This document shows positions 11,033-22,000 of a stretch of 40,663 bases of DNA, piece by piece. The first letter of the stretch is position 1; every line of letters begins with the position of its first letter. This stretch comes from Perkinsus olseni (Eukaryota; Perkinsozoa; Perkinsida), in NCBI GenBank assembly GCA_013115125.1, contig JABANN010000310.1, positions 1-40,663 on the forward strand, in the 5' to 3' direction. A model generated the notes under the pieces. It was not told where the DNA came from, ran no database searches, and saw only the letters and a list, made by a program, of their open reading frames with translations. Made by a program: the position numbers and the translations under genes.

Positions 11033-11059
11033 CCTAGGCGTAGGGACACTACGCCTAGG
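11033..11059. repeat. Perfect 11-bp inverted repeat, 5-nt loop
   Basis: CCTAGGCGTAG is followed by GGACA and the exact reverse complement. It lies about 220 bp downstream of the stop codon of the minus-strand LRR gene and may be a 3'-end structure. Confidence 0.85.
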
Positions 11060-11275
11060 GTTCCGTCCTCGAGACCCCAGAGCATCGAAGAAGCAGCTCC
11101 CTTGGCGAATCGACGCCTACGAAAGTATCGTAACGCAATAACGTTTCGCGCAACGAAATCACGCTCCGGCAACGATAATGATCATGTCATGTCATCTCTT
11201 TCAACCTCGCCATGCTGAGGCGTCCAAGCCTTCAACTCTAGGACTAAGTACATCTGTCCACATGGGGGATCCTGA

Positions 11276-13681
11276 TTAGCAGCAGTGGTAATGCTCCACT
11301 CGTATGTGATAGTTTACCGGCCTGGGAGATGGAGCTGCAAAGTGGGGTCCAGTCGCAGCCTCAGAAGAAGAAAACAACGGTACGCGAATGGCAGCGGTAG
11401 AGACAGCGCAATGGCCTTCGGAAATGTGTTGGGCCATCTGATGAGGGCACGCAGTGAACTCAAGCAAAGACGAAAAAGCTCACTTCGTCGGGTTCTTCCG
11501 GTTTCTCCACCTCATCACCATCAGGTGAGCCAGTCTGTTCCTCCTCATTCGGGGCTTCCCCTGCATTATCTTCTGTGGGCTGCACGAACTCGGAGAGGCA
11601 TTCTTCCACCTTGAGATACCAATGGGAGGGATTCGGCCCCGCATTATAGCGCAGAGACACTTACTCGAGGTGGAACAAATAAGCCTGACTCGGTCAGATC
11701 TATTCGGCCCACGAGAATCGGAGCATCTTGTGTCGCTTCGCCTTCATCGGAAGGGTCTTCCTCAGTGGCGCGGTGCAGCTCCACGTGAAGTCCTTCTATC
11801 ATGAGCCTGACAACTTGTCAGTGGCAAGCGCTTATGTGTAGTAAACTTCCTCGAAAGAGACACCGGCCCACCAGTTCCAGAGGGATAACTCGTCGAAAGC
11901 TTTAGTCATTATATCAATTCTGACTTCAGACGTCGCTTGGTCCTCTGCGCCCTCCATGGCTACGGGCCAAGTGGGTGGCATCTCCTGAGGCAGCTAGAGA
12001 GCTGTTCGAGGGCGCCAACGGTTGCCTGCCGGGGTTGCGAGGCTCGGCCGCTCAGACGTACCTCGGGCCTTTCATCATCGTCATCTCCCTGAGCATCAGC
12101 TCCACTTCCGACAGGAGGCGGTGCATCTCGGACGAACGCGCGGCTTCTTATCTGGGTGCCTGCGGTCCACCGATATGTTTGGATAGCAATGCAACATGTC
12201 GGCGATTGCCGACCTTGCATGCCACGAATGGTGATGAAGTACTCGCCGCCTTCATCAGCCACAGTATGGGGGACGCCTTCGAATAGCTTCGGGTAGACTT
12301 GCATTGCGAATCCTAACAGAAGGGACGTCAAGGCCGCAGAGAAGACTGGGAAACCCGGTCAGAGGTAAATCACAGTCGCAGTCATCAATCAGAGGCTCGA
12401 CCAGACTGTCGATGTAGGCTGCCTATCATAGCCATTGAGATAATTTTGGGGGGAGCGGCACCCCCCCCCCATGCACCTAGGCCTTTCGCTTCCCGCAGGG
12501 TTGGAAAGGTCGCCGCGACTTCGCGTTCGGCTTTCGAGACGGAACTGTTGTCCAGGTCTTGAAGGTTTGCTAACACACTGACGGCTGATTCGCAGGAGAG
12601 CCGGATCTTGCGGCCTACACAAATCTCTGACGATGGAGGGCCTGTAGGCAGGTGTCAAGGAGAGTGGGTTGCCGCAGAGTAGGAGGCGATGAACCTCGGC
12701 CAAATTCTTGAACGCCTCCACTGTCTCTGACAGGGCACATAGCCTGTTGTAACTGAAGAAGCAACTATTTACGACGCGGGAGAAGCGACCTTGCCGGCAT
12801 GATACATGGCCAACTACGATGGTACATGCCTTGCGGAGGAAGCGCCCCGGAGGCAATCCCGCTGACAGACTTTCGGATCGGGGCGATGTCAAAGCGACCA
12901 ATCTCTTATCGCTTAGACTATTCTAGCGCACTTCAGCTCAGAGAAAACTCTGAAAGGGCTTCCATTCTGCCATCGTTTGAGAACACGAAAGGCGAGTTTT
13001 TCTCCGGGAAATCCACTCCGACAAGCGGCCTATCACATGCCTGTGCAGCGACAACAGCCACTCAGGGTTCTCTCGATCGAGCTCACCTCAAATCGAGGCT
13101 CAAAAGGTTGGGAAATCTCTCGGCTATGGCGCCGGCATCTTCCACTTCATTATACGCCAATCCAAGATGCAGCAAAGACGGCAGCTCGGGGCCTTCCACA
13201 GAATTGATCTGGTTCCCGCAGGCGTTGAGTATCCTCAGGTTGGGTGGCAGTGCGGGGATACACTTGATGTGGTTCGAGTCGAGAGACAGCTGTATCAGAG
13301 CCGCGAATTTGGTTGTACGATCTGACACAGCAGGCTTCCTCTTCCAAGTAGAGCAGTGCTCTAGTAGCATCAACCCGCTGCGGACCAGCGGCTACGCTGG
13401 TCCGTAACGGCTACGAAAAAAACGGACCAGCGGTGGATACTGACGCTACCGTCGAGCAATGTAATGTTCCTGTTGTTGAGGCTGAGGTCTGTGAAGAACT
13501 CCCGCAGCACGAAGGATTCCGCTCTGACGTTTGGATGGAGACAGCTGCCCACTGCGGCGACGACTTTGAGGAAGTCCAGCGATTTGCTGGACCAGTCCAT
13601 CGCGCCTGGCTCCATGACGGCGACCCCTGCAGCAAGCAACCTGTGGCTCTCAGCGATCCAGTGACAGCTGCTACGTTCCAT
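11276..13681 (-). CDS. Leucine-rich-repeat protein, LRRC43-like, multi-exon
   Basis: Minus-strand exons join in phase into an LRR protein. An N-terminal segment (MERSSCHW...DLSLNNRNITLL) leads to repeats LIQLSLDSNHIKCIPALPPNL, RILNACGNQI, LLHLGLAYNEVEDAG and LLSLDL. A 334-bp intron (12753-13086) is followed by SYNRLCALSETVEAFKNLAEV and GNPLSLTPAYRPSIV. The repeat end and the following NLQDLDNSSVSKAE resemble the 'GNPL..VPYYRG...LDDITVSPNE' region I recall from animal LRRC43, hence the tentative name. Later exons include WNWWAVVRLMIEGLHVELH, an acidic stretch (EEEQTGSPDGDEVEKPEEPDE) and the C-terminus at 11276. Other introns are about 44-55 bp. The start could instead be the in-frame Met at 13726. 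A flagellar role would follow if the name is right; exact mid-gene joins are uncertain. Confidence 0.65.
13381..13432. repeat. Three-arm inverted repeat at an exon-intron boundary
   Basis: CGGACCAGCG (13381-13390), its reverse complement (13395-13404) and a third direct copy (13423-13432) alternate in orientation. The first two arms lie in the first intron of the minus-strand LRR gene, and the third lies at the end of the preceding exon. Spacers are 4 and 18 nt, so this is not the 22-nt class, but the plus-minus-plus order is the same. Confidence 0.85.
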
Positions 13682-14584
13682 TATTTCCTTCTCTCTCGTG
13701 CACTCCCGATCCTCGTTAAGTCTCATCGACTTTTTGATATCTCTCTCGAGTTCTTTCCGAGAGTGTACCTAGAACGTTTACCGGCTTATTCCGACTGAGG
13801 GGAGTGTCGTTGGCTGTCATTATTAAGGAGGACTGTCATCGTGTATCCGAGCGAGGATTTCTCACTCTAGGAAGATGGGGACCCCTTGTGTCCTCCGCGG
13901 TGTCTTCATGCCATTAATACGACTTGTACACGTGTGCTACATGCGGTATGTGCCGGTGTCATACTAGATGCTAAAGATGTGATTTTCCGTGAAAATTTGT
14001 AATACGGGTCGACTGCGCCAACACTTTTCACGGGTACGTGACGCAATGAACGTATTTTCTGTCGTACTGCAGAATGATCATACCAGTCAAAAGAGAAGAG
14101 CCCCGAAGAAGGGTTACTGCAACCCCAGTCGTGCTGGCCAGTCTTTGATAATGTGCTCGCGTTGAGCCCTACCCACCGCTCCTTCTGCAATCTCCACACC
14201 CGTCCTATCCCTCAGTAGCCAGCGGAACGCCTCGTAAAGGCTCAGCTCGCATGCGTTAGTTGGCAGCGTCACCATGGTCTTAGCATAAAGGGATTTTGAT
14301 GAGGATAAGAGATTCAACTCGCGTCACTTGAAGGATCTTGCGCTTTCGCAACGTGACTCTTGCGCAAGATCCACGAATGTGCAATCAATGTAATGATGGC
14401 AGTCTTGGGGACAGGCACTTAGCCTGCTAGGAAACCCTCACTCGAACTCCTTGTCTGAAACCGGAGGTTAATCAAAAATGTATAAGGGTAGTTTTTTTCG
14501 GAGAATCTTGAGATTTCACTACTGTTGCTCTCAGTAGGGCCCGAGAACTTGAAAGTGGGGTGAGTGTCAGTAATCTAGCCATTC
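13682..14584. other. Divergent intergenic region between the LRR and acyl-CoA dehydrogenase genes
   Basis: The two genes diverge from here, so both promoters should lie within it. I see no gene and no promoter motif I can name. It holds an 11-bp inverted repeat at 14333-14372 and a CCGTGAAAA/TTTTCACGG pair near 14000-14038. Confidence 0.5.
14333..14372. repeat. Perfect 11-bp inverted repeat upstream of the acyl-CoA dehydrogenase
   Basis: GGATCTTGCGC at 14333-14343 pairs with its reverse complement at 14362-14372 across 18 nt. It ends about 210 bp before the start codon. Whether it is regulatory cannot be told. Confidence 0.85.
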
Positions 14585-15930
14585 ATGCCCGTTGTTGCTA
14601 AGGAGAGCTTCGGGTCTTTCGTCCCCTACGCGGAGCCCAGTTGGTACACCAAGGGCTACAGCAGCCCTTACTACACTCAGTCACACATCGACTGGAGAGC
14701 GAGGTGCCGTAAGTTCGTCGAGGAGGAGGTCCTGCCCAACGTGACTGAATGGGAGAAGCAGAAGGCGATTCCCATGGAGATCTACGCCAAGTGCTACCGG
14801 GCCGGACTCTTGCCCAGCATGGTCGGCCCTAAAGGCTACGACTACGCTGATTCAGGCGTCGCTCCTAAGCCTCAAGGCTTCGACTACTTCCACGAACTAA
14901 TTTTCATAGATGAGCTCAGCAGATGTGGCTCTGGTGGCGTGATGTGGGGTATGATGGGTGGTCTTAATATTGGCCTTCCTACCGTGTTGAACTTCGGCAC
15001 TCCGGAGATGAAGGCTCGGGTGGCCCCTCCTTGCGTGAGAGGAGAAAAGAATATATGTCTGTGTATTACTGAGCCCCACGCTGGTAGTGATGTTGCCAGC
15101 ATCAGAACCACGGCGAAGCTCACTCCTGATGGCAAACATTATATCGTCAACGGTCAGAAGAAGTGGATCACTAACGGTATCTTCTCCGACTACTTCTCGG
15201 TCGCCGTCCGAACTGGGGGTCCAGGTATGAAGGGTATCTCGATGCTCCTGGTCGAGAGGGGGATGCCTGGTCTCAAGACTACAAGGCTGGATTGTCAAGG
15301 TGTCCTTTCAAGCGGGACCACCTTCGTCGAGCTCGATGATGTGAAAGTGCCGGTGGAGAACCTCATAGGTAAGGCGAATGAAGGGTTCAAGGTTATCATG
15401 TACAATTTCAACCACGAGCGTTGGGGTCTTATTATCCAAGCCGTGCGCTTCTCAAGGATCCTCTACGAGTTATCTTTCAAGTATGCCCAGAAAAGGAAGA
15501 CCTTTGGCAAGGCTCTTATCGAGCATCCGGTAATCCGTTGGAAACTGGCTGAGATGGCGAGGCAAGTGGAGGGTACGAGTCACTGGCTCGAAAGTGTCAC
15601 TCATCAAATGTCCACGATGCCGTGGGAGCAGAGCATGGACGCGCTGGGAGGCACCATAGCGCTTATGAAGGCCCACAGCACCAAGGTAAGGGGAGCACTC
15701 GCTTGTAGTTTGTGTGAGTGTTATTGCAGGTCTTCGAGTATTGCGCTCGAGAGGCGGCGCAGATTTTTGGCGGCAATGCCTACACAAGAAGCGGCCTTGG
15801 TGAAGTAGTGGAGCGTCTGTATCGCGACGTTCGTGCGTTGGCCATCCCCGGTGGGTCGGAGGAGATCTTGCTGGATCTCGGCATCAGACAGGCCGACAGG
15901 CAGTACAAGAAGGCCATGAGTAAAATCTGA
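14585..15930 (+). CDS. Acyl-CoA dehydrogenase family protein
   Basis: Two exons, 14585-15685 and 15730-15930, flank a 44-bp GT-AG intron and give 433 residues, a normal length. The family flavoprotein oxidises acyl-CoA to enoyl-CoA in fatty-acid or amino-acid breakdown. Visible marks are CITEPHAGSD (about 160-169, the FAD/substrate signature), KKWITNG (about 192-198), the helical C-domain with KRKTFGKALIEHP (about 303-315), and QIFGGNAY. The medium-chain catalytic Glu of the 'YEGT' loop is replaced: the aligned stretch is IPGGSEEI, with Gly at that place. A Glu in FNHERW (about 278) sits where isovaleryl- and long-chain-type enzymes carry their base, so I infer activity through that residue. 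No clear mitochondrial presequence is visible. The substrate cannot be named. Confidence 0.92.
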
Positions 15931-16727
15931 TGATTGAAACAGCGGTCATAAGATTTGTCGACAACGGCAGCTCGTCTATTCAGTGGCTCTCTGTGATTGT
16001 TATTTCAATTTTTTATCACCTTGGGTGGGTTGGGTTACCATAGTGAGAAAGTGGTGTGATTGGTCTCGGTACGAGTTGGAGCAGGGCAGCTCAGGACGGC
16101 AATGCGTTGCCGCGGTGGGACTGCAGAAGGTTGGCGTGCTGGAGAAGGGAGATCTCTTGTCACAAGAGTGGAGTCAATCACAAGAGTCTTGTGATTGACT
16201 TAGCAGGCTTGAGTGGCGGATAACGCAGCAGTTCGCAGCGGTTTGGTACAGTAAGGTGATAACGGAGTCAAGCGATGATAAGATACGAAAAAGGTTCTGC
16301 CTTCCTCACAGGATTGGCGAAAGCCTTTGCCCTCAGGTAAGAGGTAATGGTGGTGTAGCTTAGGTCGAACAGTGGCAATCAGTCTAGCGCGGTGGCTAAC
16401 CTGACTGAGGGTATCGAATGTTGAGTCGTTGGAGCTCTCGCTGTGCTGAGGTGTCGATCTGCATGATATCGAGAAATATTTCCATGTGCAGATACTATCG
16501 GATTTGGTGGTGTGGCAGCGCCCCGATGAGTTGGTTGGATGGACGAAGTCCCTCTCCCAGGAAGGGAGCTGGTAGTAGGCCTGTAGTATCGCTAAGTGCC
16601 CTGACGGAGGGTCACCAGACTAGCTCTCTGAGACTGAACGCATTCGCATTGAGCTTTCAAGGAGGGGCTCACCACCTTAATCAAATCTTTAGTAAAAAAG
16701 TTGGAAAATAGTTGACCATAAGTCCAG
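15931..16727. other. Convergent intergenic region
   Basis: The dehydrogenase and protease genes converge here, so it should hold both 3' ends. No gene was recognised. It contains a 7-bp hairpin with a 1-nt loop (16154-16168) and a 13-bp perfect inverted repeat (16172-16200). Confidence 0.5.
16154..16200. repeat. Paired hairpins downstream of the acyl-CoA dehydrogenase
   Basis: CTCTTGT-C-ACAAGAG at 16154-16168 is followed at 16172-16200 by a 13-bp perfect inverted repeat with loop AGT. Both use the same CTTGT/ACAAG word, so four related arms occur within 47 nt. They lie about 225-270 bp after the dehydrogenase stop. Confidence 0.9.
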
Positions 16728-18258
16728 TCATGACAATATTTTATCGTTGGCAAGCCAACGCGCTGAGATGTAGGTTGACCTGTCACTTGCGTCACACCGT
16801 GACACCACCCGGACTTGCTGCAGGAGTCGTGGAGGCTCTCGGGGGCTGGTGGGCTGCCCAAGGGCGAGCTTGACCGCGTTCAGCGCATCCAGCTCTCCCA
16901 CGTCAGGCACGTTGAACTTGTTGCTCAGGCCAGCGGTGCGGGACCTCGTTATAGCCTCGGTAATGTCTTGCCCTTGTAGACCCAGTGCAGCCATCATAGC
17001 TGCAACGGCGGCAACCTGTGGGGTGGACGCTGACGTCCCAGAGGCTGAGCTGTAGGAGCCTGAGCGGTCCGTCGAGTAAATGTCGACGCCCGGAGCAGCA
17101 ATCTGAGTAGCAGCGCCGACGTTCGACCAGTAGGTGATGGTGGTGGCCTTGGACGTTGGAGTACTGGCCGCCACACATAGCATAGACGGGATGGCTCGTG
17201 CGATCGAACAGGGATACACCGGATTTTGATCCAAGCTTTGGGCATCGTTGCCAGCGCCAGCAATCACGATGTGCCCAGCAGCACTGACTTTGGCGATCAC
17301 TGACTTGAAGATCTGACTTCCGCGTCCGAAAGTGTAAGAGTGGGATGACACTGTTGCCCCCTGCCTGAGGACGTAATCAAAGGCCCTCACAAGAACACTA
17401 AGCCACAACTCTTTGTCAAACCATTTCACTATCATCAGCTCCACATTTGCCGCGCCAGCGACACCAATACTATTATTGGTCTCAGCGCCGGCTATACCAG
17501 CGCAGAAAGTACCGTGACCATTTTTGTCAGTAACATCAGTGTTGTTGTCCACGAAGTTGTAGCCGATAGAACCAGTAGTTGGGTCCCTCCAGAATTGCTT
17601 GGCCAGATCCGGATGCTTCATGTTTACTCCGCTGTCCAGGATCACTAGAACGACCTTCTTCAGCTTGCGCTTGGATGATTCAATCAGCCTCCACGCCTCC
17701 CATATCCTAATGCGTTCGAGGTTGCTCTGGCAGGAAGACACGGGGTCGTTAGTGCCGAGTAGAGGATTACCACCGGTACAAGGTCGTGGCGTCGGGGCAG
17801 GAGTCGTGGTCGGAGTCGTGGTCGTGGTCCGAGGGGGAGGCGGACGGCGTGTAGTAGTAGTAGTCCCGCTTATCGGTGTGAAGGTGACAGAGTAATCAGG
17901 CTCGCAATCAAAATCAATGCCCACATCCAACGCAGCTTTCTTCAAATACTCCAAAATTTGGCTGTAATCTGCCGAGCATTCATCAGAGTGCACGATCTGC
18001 ACCCCCACCAGGGTTCAGGTCCTCAACCATACCATTCTGCGCCAAGCATTGCTCGCACTCCTGATCACCTTGGCTCAGTGGGCGTGACCGCTCACCGGCG
18101 GCCGCTGCCTGTGCCATCATGACTGGTACGTCACGGATGTCGACCGGAGCCCCTCGGTGGGAGACTCTAGCCAGGGTATGGGTGGGCGCATCACCTCTGC
18201 AGAGAGCCGTAGAGAGGAGGATGACCGATAACGAGGATAATGTTGAGCGCATGAACAT
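16728..18258 (-). CDS. Secreted subtilisin-like serine protease (S8)
   Basis: The main exon (from about 18008 down to the stop at 16728) encodes an S8 catalytic domain. Asp is in VILDSGVNMKHPDL, His in NGHGTFCAGIAG, the oxyanion Asn in GAGND and Ser in SGTSASTP, so the triad is complete. A Thr/Pro-rich linker (about 49-76 of this exon product) separates a short pro-region from the protease domain. Upstream, the frame starting at 18258 (MFMRSTLSSLSVILLSTALC) gives a signal peptide. The two parts are one frame apart near 17990-18010. A 31-bp GT-AG intron would join them in phase, but it is shorter than most here, so a longer alternative splice or a frameshift remains possible. Perkinsus is known to secrete subtilisin-like proteases, and this is a plausible relative. 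Confidence 0.85.
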
Positions 18259-18400
18259 GACTTTGTTGGGTAACTCAACTGAAGCACGACAAAGCCTTAA
18301 GCGTCGATGACGCAGCTTCATCGATGATACCAATGCCAATAAATCAACGAAATGCTGGTAAAAAATGGTAGCGTAAAACACACAGATCCATGGGGTCATA

Positions 18401-18637
18401 TCAGTTCCAACAAAAGTAGGACAGGTAGAAGAAGCTGACCCCTCCCTTGCCTCTCCAGCGCTCCATTCCGTCCAGCGGTTCTGGGACAGAGACTTTGCGC
18501 GTGTATGGGCACTTAGCGACTCGAGCGAATAAGCTAGCAGCTGCTGATAGCAGAGCTATGCGCACGCGTGCAGCCAGAGACGCTACGTTGTAGGGCAGGG
18601 GTAGCCTGCTGGCTGGCGGATAGTTTACGGAAAACAT
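18401..18637 (-). CDS. Possible small hypothetical protein
   Basis: A 78-residue frame with an Ala-rich hydrophobic stretch (LAARVRIALLSAAASLFARVA) lies just upstream of the protease on the same strand. No family is recognised. It could be an upstream exon or chance, and it is listed mainly because nothing else explains the interval. Confidence 0.2.
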   Translation of the reverse strand: MFSVNYPPASRLPLPYNVASLAARVRIALLSAAASLFARVAKCPYTRKVSVPEPLDGMERWRGKGGVSFFYLSYFCWN

Positions 18638-19054
18638 GGGCCAGTTGTGATGAGTGAAACGGCTCAGTCTTGCTCACAACGGCTCTTGCTTTACCCAGTA
18701 GCTCTGGGAGGTTTTCATCCCGTACTCACCATAGGGTTGTCGCGTTGTCGTAGTAAGGAAGGGGTGAGGTGAAATATCGTGGGATATGGACTGGGAGAGC
18801 TCAGCGGAGTGGAGTGCGGGAAAGCAAAGCGGCTGCCTACTGTACTACTCATTACGGTTTCAATCATGGTAGCTCTACTGGTGGTGGCGGTCTGGGCATA
18901 GTCTGCTCCGCTCTGGAATCACGAACCACGTTTTTAAGAAAGGAGACGTATCACGAACGGCTCGGTAGGGGTCGGTGGTTCACACATGCCAGCCTCCTAC
19001 CTTCGACGGCTGCGGGTGACGGATCAGTTCAGTGCTGTGGGGTGCGGTGTGGTC
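18638..19054. other. Upstream region of the SET-domain gene
   Basis: No gene recognised. This is the likely promoter and 5' leader of the plus-strand methyltransferase, but no motif can be named. Confidence 0.4.
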
Positions 19055-22000
19055 ATGAAGGATGCAAGCCAGGAGAGTAACGCGGAAGGCCCCTCCTTCC
19101 GGATAGGAGTGGTCAAGTACTTCACAGTCAAGTGGCGGAGGTGAGGATAGCGCATCTTAGCTTGAAGCGTGTCATTCATGAATGATGGGGGAGACGTGAG
19201 CCGACTTGTATCGCAAGTGATGGCGTTCGTCATCCTCCATTCTGCGTTCGATGATTCAGATACTACATCCAATTCATAGACGCTAGCGCTGCTGAGCTCG
19301 AGGCTCTGCGTCCACAGAAGCTGCCGTCGTTGAGGGATGCCAAAGAGCTGGCCGAGTCCCTGGCCATATCCCTCGCCCATGGCGATGTCCAGTTGTCGAG
19401 GAGTGCTACTGATAGGCTGTGGGTGGATCCTGAGGATCTGCAGATCTTCGTAATCAGATGGACGGGGGAAAATCTTCGCTGTGCGTTTCCGTGATGAGCG
19501 AGCGTCACCTGTCATCAGAACTCCTGAATTCTCTGGGTTCACCCGATGCCGTGGCAGCTCGTCCCTGTCCAGATACTGTCCGAGTTGAAGGTATGGGAGC
19601 GCCCCGACGAGTTGCATCAGCGGAAGGCATCTACCACTGCTCCTCCACCGGCAAACAAGGAGAGAAGCTGGTACGCCTGCAGTATTTGTGGGTATCAAGT
19701 GCCAAAGGGGAGCATACGCTGGGCTAGAGAGTCGCCCGGACGGGGTTCGGAGCGGGACCGTGGCGGAAGTCGGGTCAGCTCCCACACCGAGATAAAAGGG
19801 GTGAGTATGGCAGGTTGAGTTTGTTAATATGCGGCAGAGGATGCGGAGCGCGGGTCAAGTCTTCGGGAACGGAAACATCGACAATAGTTCAGTTCGGACA
19901 CAGCCCTTCTCTCCCGTTCAGTCGCCCCATTCCTGTCCGGCGCCGGAAGAAGTTGACGACCGCCAGCGAGCCTTGCAGAGGTTCCACAACGCTCTGGGCT
20001 CCGAGGCTAATGACACGGTCATGCAAGATGCGCCCGACTCGGGTGATGGCTGCCAGCCGACGGTGAAGTTGGAGGTTACGGGTGGCGATCAAGTGAAGAA
20101 GGAGTCCGAAGAGCAGCAGGCGGGGAGCGAGGATGAGGACTCAGTCCAGCCGCTGCAGTGCTGCAATTGCCGCAATGTTTTTCACGGTGATTGCCTCCTA
20201 GCTCATGAGAAGCTGCTGCCGCCGGACGGGATGGATGAAGTGCTGCAGTTCAGGAACCTGGACACGTCAGCGTGGAGGCGAAGACTGTGTGAGTTGGTGA
20301 ATTGTTGGTATTAGATACATGCAGGGGGTAGCAACAGCAGTTCCGGAGCTCCTGCCGAAGGGTTGCCAGGAGCTGCACGCCTTCTCCAAGTAATGGCGCT
20401 AGTGGTGTCCACCAGGAATTGGAACTCACTGATGGAAAGCACGAAGTCAAATCTTCCCCATCTGCTGTGCCTAGCATGGCCTGAGGGCAACTCGTTGTCG
20501 GAGAAAGATAGAATCAGCAGTATGAACGTGACTCTCCGCTACCACCTAATGGCGTACCATCACAGTGCATCTCAATGGTTGGCGACATGAAGTCCCTTCG
20601 AAGGATTATATTAGCTGACATCCAAGAACGCACGTTCATGACCAGTGCGTATCATGTCCTGCCAACGCGTGTTACATCAGACGACTCAACCGGGTTGTTT
20701 CTAGAGCTTCTCGCACTGTAACCAATACCATAATACTAGTGAAAAGACTGGGCTTAGCAAAGGGAAAAGTCACAAGAAGAGTACGACCGAGTCACAGCGG
20801 TTTACGGCCCTACTATCCCCAGGCCCAAACTCGAAAGGCCTCGTGCTGAGCTATCGTACCAATCGTCACAGCGTGGACAGTCTCGGGACTTCCTCTGTCC
20901 GGACTGCAGGCTGTGCCAGTAAGTGTTGCTACAGTCATTGATATGCATGCCACGGGGATTGGTAGGTACTGTTGCGAACCACTGGGGACCTACCCGACTA
21001 ACTGGGACAAGCTGCCGTTGGTCAAGTTGTTCGGCTGTCTGGAGGTGGTTAATCGCAGCCCTTTCCATCGGTCCATTGCTCCCTATCAGCTGGCAGTAGT
21101 CTGCCATGGTTGCAACATGAGTGCCCATGGCACCTGCTGCTTCCCCATAGTAGCACCGAGCCTTCTGCCGGGGACTACGTGGAGGTGTGAGGATTGTCGA
21201 CAGTGTGAGTTGCGGGAGCGAGTTGCCTCTACTGCCACTCTAGCATGACCCGTTCTTGGACCTTCGTCATTTGGGTCACTCGATGAAGTTTCTTCGGAAG
21301 TTGCGGACAGCTCATTCTGAGGGCGTCTGTGACTGCAGCAGCAATTCTTCGCAACGCTTGCTTTCACCTCCTCGGCCGAATGAACACGGGGGCAATTCCT
21401 CCGTCGTCGAACGCGTGTGTCTTAGTTGCGCTTGGCTCATGTACTTGACCTCCTACACTTCCGCCGACCTACGTGAGTTTAGCCCCTGCAAATGAGCTAA
21501 TGAAGGCGAACTCTGAATTCCAAACTCCCTGTCACCCAACGGCCGATTCCCCTTTCTAAGGTAACAGCTGCGGTCGACGAACCTATTGGGAGCCCACAGC
21601 CCAGGAGCCGACCTCCAACGGTACCAACCTTTGGAGCATCACATTTGACACATGCAAGGCATGCTGGGGCGGCTTCGATGCCAACGAGTAAGTCTGTTCT
21701 TTTCATTGTCGCTCCTGAGGGTGGCGAAGTGGCAGGTATTGCCCCGTGTGCCTGCGTGCCTGGTCCACAGTGTGGTGCGATGACATGGTACAGTGTGATG
21801 GCTGCGAGTTCTGGGTCCATGCTAAGTGCGATAACTTCACCTGCAAGGAGCAGTTCACAGAGCTCACCGACAAGGACGTCAAGTGGGCCGGCTCAGAGGG
21901 TTACCTCCCCCCAGGTCCATCCAGATACTTCTGTCCGATCTGCCGAGACACGACGTCGAAGTCGAAGTACATACGAGCCTTGGACTTGCTCAAGGTGGGT

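Noticed and set aside
11955-11975. CCGTAGCC word resembling the start of the dinoflagellate spliced leader
   Set aside because: It is only eight bases and lies within inferred LRR-gene coding sequence on the minus strand; a chance match is likely.
19024-19785. 253-codon minus-strand frame
   Set aside because: The plus strand here encodes the start of the SET-domain gene, with phase-consistent exons and a CxxC finger; the minus frame is a shadow.
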